DNA from: Candidatus Cloacimonadota bacterium
GTDB lineage: Bacteria; Muiribacteriota; UBA6191
Direction of reading: 5' to 3'
Length of the DNA stretch: 53,811 nt
NCBI GenBank assembly: GCA_002402105.1
Contig: NVVD01000002.1
Coordinates: 239,124-292,934 of the forward strand
In this document: positions 52,692-53,811 of the stretch, in pieces
How positions within the stretch are numbered: position 1 is the stretch's first letter
Layout of the letters: each line of letters starts with the position of its first letter
The notes under the pieces: model-generated
Told to the model about the DNA's origin: nothing
Seen by the model: only the letters and a program-made list of their open reading frames with translations
The model's database searches: none
Position numbers and translations under genes: made by a program

Positions 52692-53811
52692 ATGGAAACT
52701 GAAGATTTTAATCCATTTGGTGACGAAGGGTTTGATCCTTTTGGCGATGAGGGTATTGAATTAGATGGATCTGGTGTAGATTTTCCAGAAGAATCTAATG
52801 ATTTTACTATGCCTGATGAAGTTCCGACGCCTGTAGAAGAGCAAGCTTTTGAAGCCCCTCAAGAAGAGGAGCCTTTTGAGGCATCTTTTAATCCTTTTGG
52901 AGATGATGAGCCTGGTGTTGAGTTAAGCATTGATACTAGTAATGACTCAGATATTCAATTAAATATGGATGTTATTGATGAGTCGAGTACTCAAGCTTCA
53001 CCAGTAGAAGAACCAATTGTTATTATAGAATTAGACGAAGTTGTTGTAGAAAACGATGATGTTGTACTCGGAGAAATAATTGAAGAATCTGATATAGAGG
53101 CCTCAGAAATTTTAGATCTTGAGAGTATTGCTAGTTTTGTTGATGAAGATGAACTCGAAGAAACTGAAACTATTCCTACTCAAAAAGTTACTGAAAACTT
53201 GGAGCTGAGCGGTCTTGAAAATTCAATTCCAGTAATAGATTCAGAAATTGAAAACTTGTTCCCAGTTTTAGAGGAAGCTATAGATTTAGAGGTTGAAAAC
53301 TTAGATTTATCCTTTGATGAGGAAGAAGAAGTGGAAGTTTTGTCTTTAGCTTTAGATGAATCTGTAGATACAGAGGTTGAAGACTTAGATCTATCTTTTG
53401 ATGAGACAGAAGAAATTGAAGATTTATCTTCAGTTTTAGATGAATCTGTAGATGTAGAGGTTGAAGACTTAGATCTATCTTTTGATGAGACAGAAGAAAT
53501 TGAAGATTTATCTTCAGTTTTAGATGAATCTGTAGATGCAGAGGTTGAAGACTTAGATCTATCTTTTGATGATGAAGAAGAAGAAGTCGAAAACTTATCC
53601 CCAGTTTTAGAGGAAACTATAGATTTAGAGGTTGAAGATTTAGATTTATCTTTTGATGAGACAGAAGAAATTGAAGATTTATCTCCAATTTTAGATGAAG
53701 AAGACACTGAAGTGAGTATGGACTTAGGTCTAGAAGCTGACACAGCAGATCAAGAAGTAGTCGAAGAAAAAGAAGATGAAGAAATATCTTTTGATTTTGA
53801 CGATGAAGAAG
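52692..53811 (+). CDS. Giant acidic repeat protein, 5' part (runs off the window)
   Basis: An open frame from the ATG at 52692 to the window end (373 codons seen, no stop). The N-terminus repeats an F-x-P-F-G-D motif three times (FNPFGDEG, FDPFGDEG, FNPFGDDE). The middle is Asp/Glu-rich. From about residue 196 a 28-residue unit repeats (EVEDLDLSFDETEEIEDL with a VLDESVD linker). The composition is extremely acidic, with almost no Lys or Arg. No known domain; a scaffold, decoy or chaperone-like role is possible. The start has only a weak SD. The C-terminal part lies outside. Confidence 0.75.
   Translation, partial: METEDFNPFGDEGFDPFGDEGIELDGSGVDFPEESNDFTMPDEVPTPVEEQAFEAPQEEEPFEASFNPFGDDEPGVELSIDTSNDSDIQLNMDVIDESSTQASPVEEPIVIIELDEVVVENDDVVLGEIIEESDIEASEILDLESIASFVDEDELEETETIPTQKVTENLELSGLENSIPVIDSEIENLFPVLEEAIDLEVENLDLSFDEEEEVEVLSLALDESVDTEVEDLDLSFDETEEIEDLSSVLDESVDVEVEDLDLSFDETEEIEDLSSVLDESVDAEVEDLDLSFDDEEEEVENLSPVLEETIDLEVEDLDLSFDETEEIEDLSPILDEEDTEVSMDLGLEADTADQEVVEEKEDEEISFDFDDEE
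53277..53700 (+). repeat. Tandem 84-87 bp coding repeats
   Basis: Five units begin at 53277, 53361, 53445, 53529 and 53616. The spacings are 84, 84, 84 and 87 bp, so each unit encodes 28-29 residues and keeps frame. The second to fourth units are nearly identical at DNA level, with one variable codon (aca, gta or gca) after the shared GTAGAT. That points to recent duplication by slippage or unequal crossing-over. Confidence 0.85.

Noticed and set aside
53180..53743. Minus-strand Ser/Lys-rich 187-aa frame
   Set aside because: It mirrors the acidic tandem repeats on the plus strand; the codons for Asp/Glu read backwards as Ser/Phe-type codons. The plus-strand frame starts with a plausible ATG and runs through, so this one is a shadow.
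1..53811. Search for CRISPR arrays, transposases, integrases and att sites
   Set aside because: No regularly spaced repeats of CRISPR type and no transposase or recombinase motif were seen; the region looks like stable chromosome.

Overview
The window is AT-rich chromosomal DNA, very roughly 30% G+C by eye. It comes from a Gram-negative, flagellated bacterium. Diderm envelope genes support this: lipoproteins with lipoboxes, a Wzt-type O-antigen ABC ATPase, the P-ring chaperone FlgA, a periplasmic CXXCH protein and CreD. So do sigma-54 and Proteobacteria-like informational genes (DusA, DusB-like, YebC-RuvC, LexA, Ung). I cannot place it to genus. A deep-branching, delta-like proteobacterial lineage is a guess. 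No CRISPR array, insertion sequence, integrase or phage gene is visible.

Layout. 1-4.3 kb: 5' end of a tRNA gene with a near-consensus promoter, then two paralogous ATP-grasp genes flanking a secreted beta-propeller-like protein and a very acidic 76-residue protein. 4.4-8.3 kb: a two-TM protein, a periplasmic TPR-like protein, a DusB-like enzyme and a lipid kinase. 8.4-13.6 kb: an orphan Wzt ATPase, a 22-residue lipoprotein gene, a GST-like/GNAT pair, and lexA followed by an AlkC-like DNA glycosylase and a small phosphatase-like protein. 13.6-18.8 kb: a glycan block with a GT2 glycosyltransferase, an alkaline-phosphatase-superfamily enzyme and two CDP-paratose-2-epimerase-like SDRs. 19-26 kb: a hybrid response-regulator/histidine kinase, and a lipoprotein plus 999-aa surface protein operon. 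26-32.7 kb: a tight operon of mutS2, rpoN, yebC, ruvC and ung. 32.8-41.4 kb: a secreted acidic protein, moeA with a heme-motif protein, flgA, a decayed gene, a GST and an S66 peptidase. 41.6-42.7 kb: a chimeric flagellar-motor-like protein. 42.8-50.2 kb, minus strand: a multigene run (metallochaperone, HIT, CreD, cupin, adenylation/SGNH/ACP fusion, small protein) preceded by a SulP transporter. 50.5-53.8 kb: a secreted subtilase, an RNHCP protein and the start of a giant acidic repeat protein.

Main discovery candidate. The 376-aa product at 41616-42746 joins three pieces normally found in separate flagellar motor proteins: a MotA cytoplasmic-loop-like segment that keeps the two stator charges, a FliM/FliN-type CheY-docking peptide, and a FliG C-terminal domain that has lost four of its five torque charges. 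It has no membrane segment. It looks like a soluble stator/rotor mimic that could act as a chemotaxis-linked brake, clutch or assembly factor. Secondary candidates are the ATP-grasp/acidic-peptide locus, which could be a RiPP-like system, the adenylation-SGNH-carrier fusion with a cupin, and the tiny lipoprotein gene.
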